Assembly (NCBI GenBank): GCA_017450705.1
Contig: JAFSTC010000053.1
Location: 1 to 64,000 of the forward strand
Source: Lentisphaeria bacterium
GTDB lineage: Bacteria > Verrucomicrobiota > Lentisphaeria > Victivallales > Victivallaceae
DNA: 64,000 nucleotides
Reading direction: 5' to 3'
The notes under the pieces are model-generated. The model was not told the DNA's origin and did no database searches. It saw only the letters and a program-made list of their open reading frames with translations. Positions within the stretch are counted from its first letter, which is position 1, and each line of letters opens with the position of its first letter. Below, piece by piece: positions 63,188 through 64,000 of the stretch. Made by a program: the position numbers and the translations under genes.

Positions 63188-64000
63188 ATGCGTTTCATCT
63201 GGTTAACATGTCTGTTTCTCTTCGCCTCGGCGGCCGCGGGTGAAGTGACGCTGGTGCGCGACGGCAAACCCTGCGCGGAGATCGTTCTGCGGAGCGATGC
63301 CGTGTCCTCCGCTCAACTGGCGGCTTTCGAACTCAACCATCACATCCGCCTCATCACGGGGACCGAACTCCCCGTCCTGCGGGCCGCCTCCGGCAAGGCC
63401 GGGACCGTCATCGAACTGGGGACCGAACAGCGTCCCTTCAAGGAGGAATACGCCTGCGTCTCGGTCAAGCCGGGCAAGATCCGTCTGTGGGGCTACGACG
63501 CCCCCCGCCGCGCCCCCGTGGATTACGCCGACGCCAAAACCTTCCCCAAGGGGTCGCTGGGGACGCTCTTTGCCGCCTATGATTTTCTGGAAAAATTCTG
63601 CGGCGTCCGCTGGTACGCCCCCGGACCGGTCGGCACGGTCTGCACCCCGCGCAGGACCCTTGCCGTGCCGGAGGGAGAAAACCGCGTCGTCTCGGCCACC
63701 AGCGGCTTCCGACGCCTCTCCCCCATGCGCAACCGCTGGACCATAAACAAATTCTACGGTTGCACCTCCCGTGATGCGGCCCTGTTTTTCAAGCGCTGGC
63801 GGACCTACGAGTACAGTCCCGGCGACCAGCACAACATCTACCCCATCTTCTACGAATACTACGCCCCCGCCCAGCGGGACCCCGCATTGCGGGCCATCTT
63901 CAAGGAGCGCAGGCTCAATTACTTCGCCCAGGGCTACGACGGCGTCATGGCCCCCGTCGACAAATACGTCAGAAGAGAGTACCCCAACGACGTCAACCTG
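63188..64000 (+). CDS. Secreted DUF4838 / GH67N-like protein, 3' end outside window
   Basis: 271 codons are present, starting at ATG 63188 after AGGAGGGAG and running to the window edge. A signal peptide (about residues 1-19) is followed by a domain like the alpha-glucuronidase N-terminus (QLAAFELNHHIRLITGTELPV), then GTLFAAYDFLEKFCGVRWY, typical of DUF4838 proteins of gut Bacteroidota and PVC bacteria. These are thought to act on complex glycans but the activity is unproven. Under control of AraC regulator 3 by position. Confidence 0.78.
   Translation, partial: MRFIWLTCLFLFASAAAGEVTLVRDGKPCAEIVLRSDAVSSAQLAAFELNHHIRLITGTELPVLRAASGKAGTVIELGTEQRPFKEEYACVSVKPGKIRLWGYDAPRRAPVDYADAKTFPKGSLGTLFAAYDFLEKFCGVRWYAPGPVGTVCTPRRTLAVPEGENRVVSATSGFRRLSPMRNRWTINKFYGCTSRDAALFFKRWRTYEYSPGDQHNIYPIFYEYYAPAQRDPALRAIFKERRLNYFAQGYDGVMAPVDKYVRREYPNDVNL

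Overview
This 64 kb window is high-GC, gene-dense bacterial DNA from a Gram-negative chromosome. The best guess at lineage is Lentisphaerota (Victivallales) within the PVC group. The basis is two prepilin-like proteins with the [19 protein letters not shown]-type N terminus, AraC/ROK-controlled carbohydrate loci with very large secreted glycosidase-like proteins, a GH99-like WbsX protein, a DUF4838/GH67N-like protein, sigma-54, and the non-mevalonate isoprenoid and heptose pathways. Lineage is inferred from family content; no rRNA or tRNA gene is visible.

Layout. 1-7.4 kb: the 5' part of GTP-dependent PEP carboxykinase (minus strand), then a zinc/manganese ABC importer (znuA-znuC-znuB), a TPR lipoprotein, dnaG and a lipoprotein. 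7.4-16.6 kb: one tightly packed plus-strand operon of ubiB-like kinase, ftsQ-like, purD, Gfo/Idh oxidoreductase, ispE (frameshifted), gmhB, BASS transporter and orphan membrane histidine kinase. 16.6-24.2 kb: minus-strand inositol-phosphatase-family gene behind a promoter and an attenuator-like hairpin, then an operon read in the order OppD-type ATPase, TPR protein, mutL, comEC, GT4 glycosyltransferase. 24.4-29.4 kb: plus-strand operon of ketoacyl-ACP synthase, a GMP synthase with a collapsed glutaminase domain, queF, argJ and purQ, closed by a 25-bp perfect inverted repeat.

29.5-49 kb is an accessory carbohydrate region. AraC regulator 1 is divergent from a WbsX/GH99-like gene, a pseudopilin, a LamG protein and a CBM9-like giant glycosidase. 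AraC regulator 2 is divergent from an intracellular glycosidase-like gene, which faces a six-hairpin glycosidase-like gene and a 1246-residue secreted GH42-like protein. A ROK repressor is divergent from a split transketolase plus a short-chain dehydrogenase. 49-54 kb: an RluA pseudouridine synthase fused to a CapF-like epimerase, apbE, a second Gfo/Idh gene, two phage-tail-like genes and a decayed metallopeptidase remnant. 54.2-59.9 kb: minus-strand housekeeping operon gatB-recO-lipoprotein-nadC-ruvA-phosphatase-lepB. 60-64 kb: rpoN, AraC regulator 3, a second pseudopilin and the start of a DUF4838/GH67N-like secreted protein.

How it fits together: housekeeping genes sit in long overlapping operons whose visible promoters share a TATATT -10 at 17 bp from a TTGxxx-like -35. 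Each carbohydrate locus carries its own divergent regulator, and twice a pseudopilin gene lies just upstream of a secreted glycan-active gene. The most unusual items are the GMP synthase lacking the catalytic half of its glutaminase, the pseudouridine synthase-epimerase fusion, the repeated AraC-pseudopilin-glycosidase module, ComEC with a degenerate metallo-beta-lactamase-like domain, and the terminator-like leader of the inositol-phosphatase gene. Between-gene gaps are all below about 250 bp; the larger ones are described as regulatory entries.
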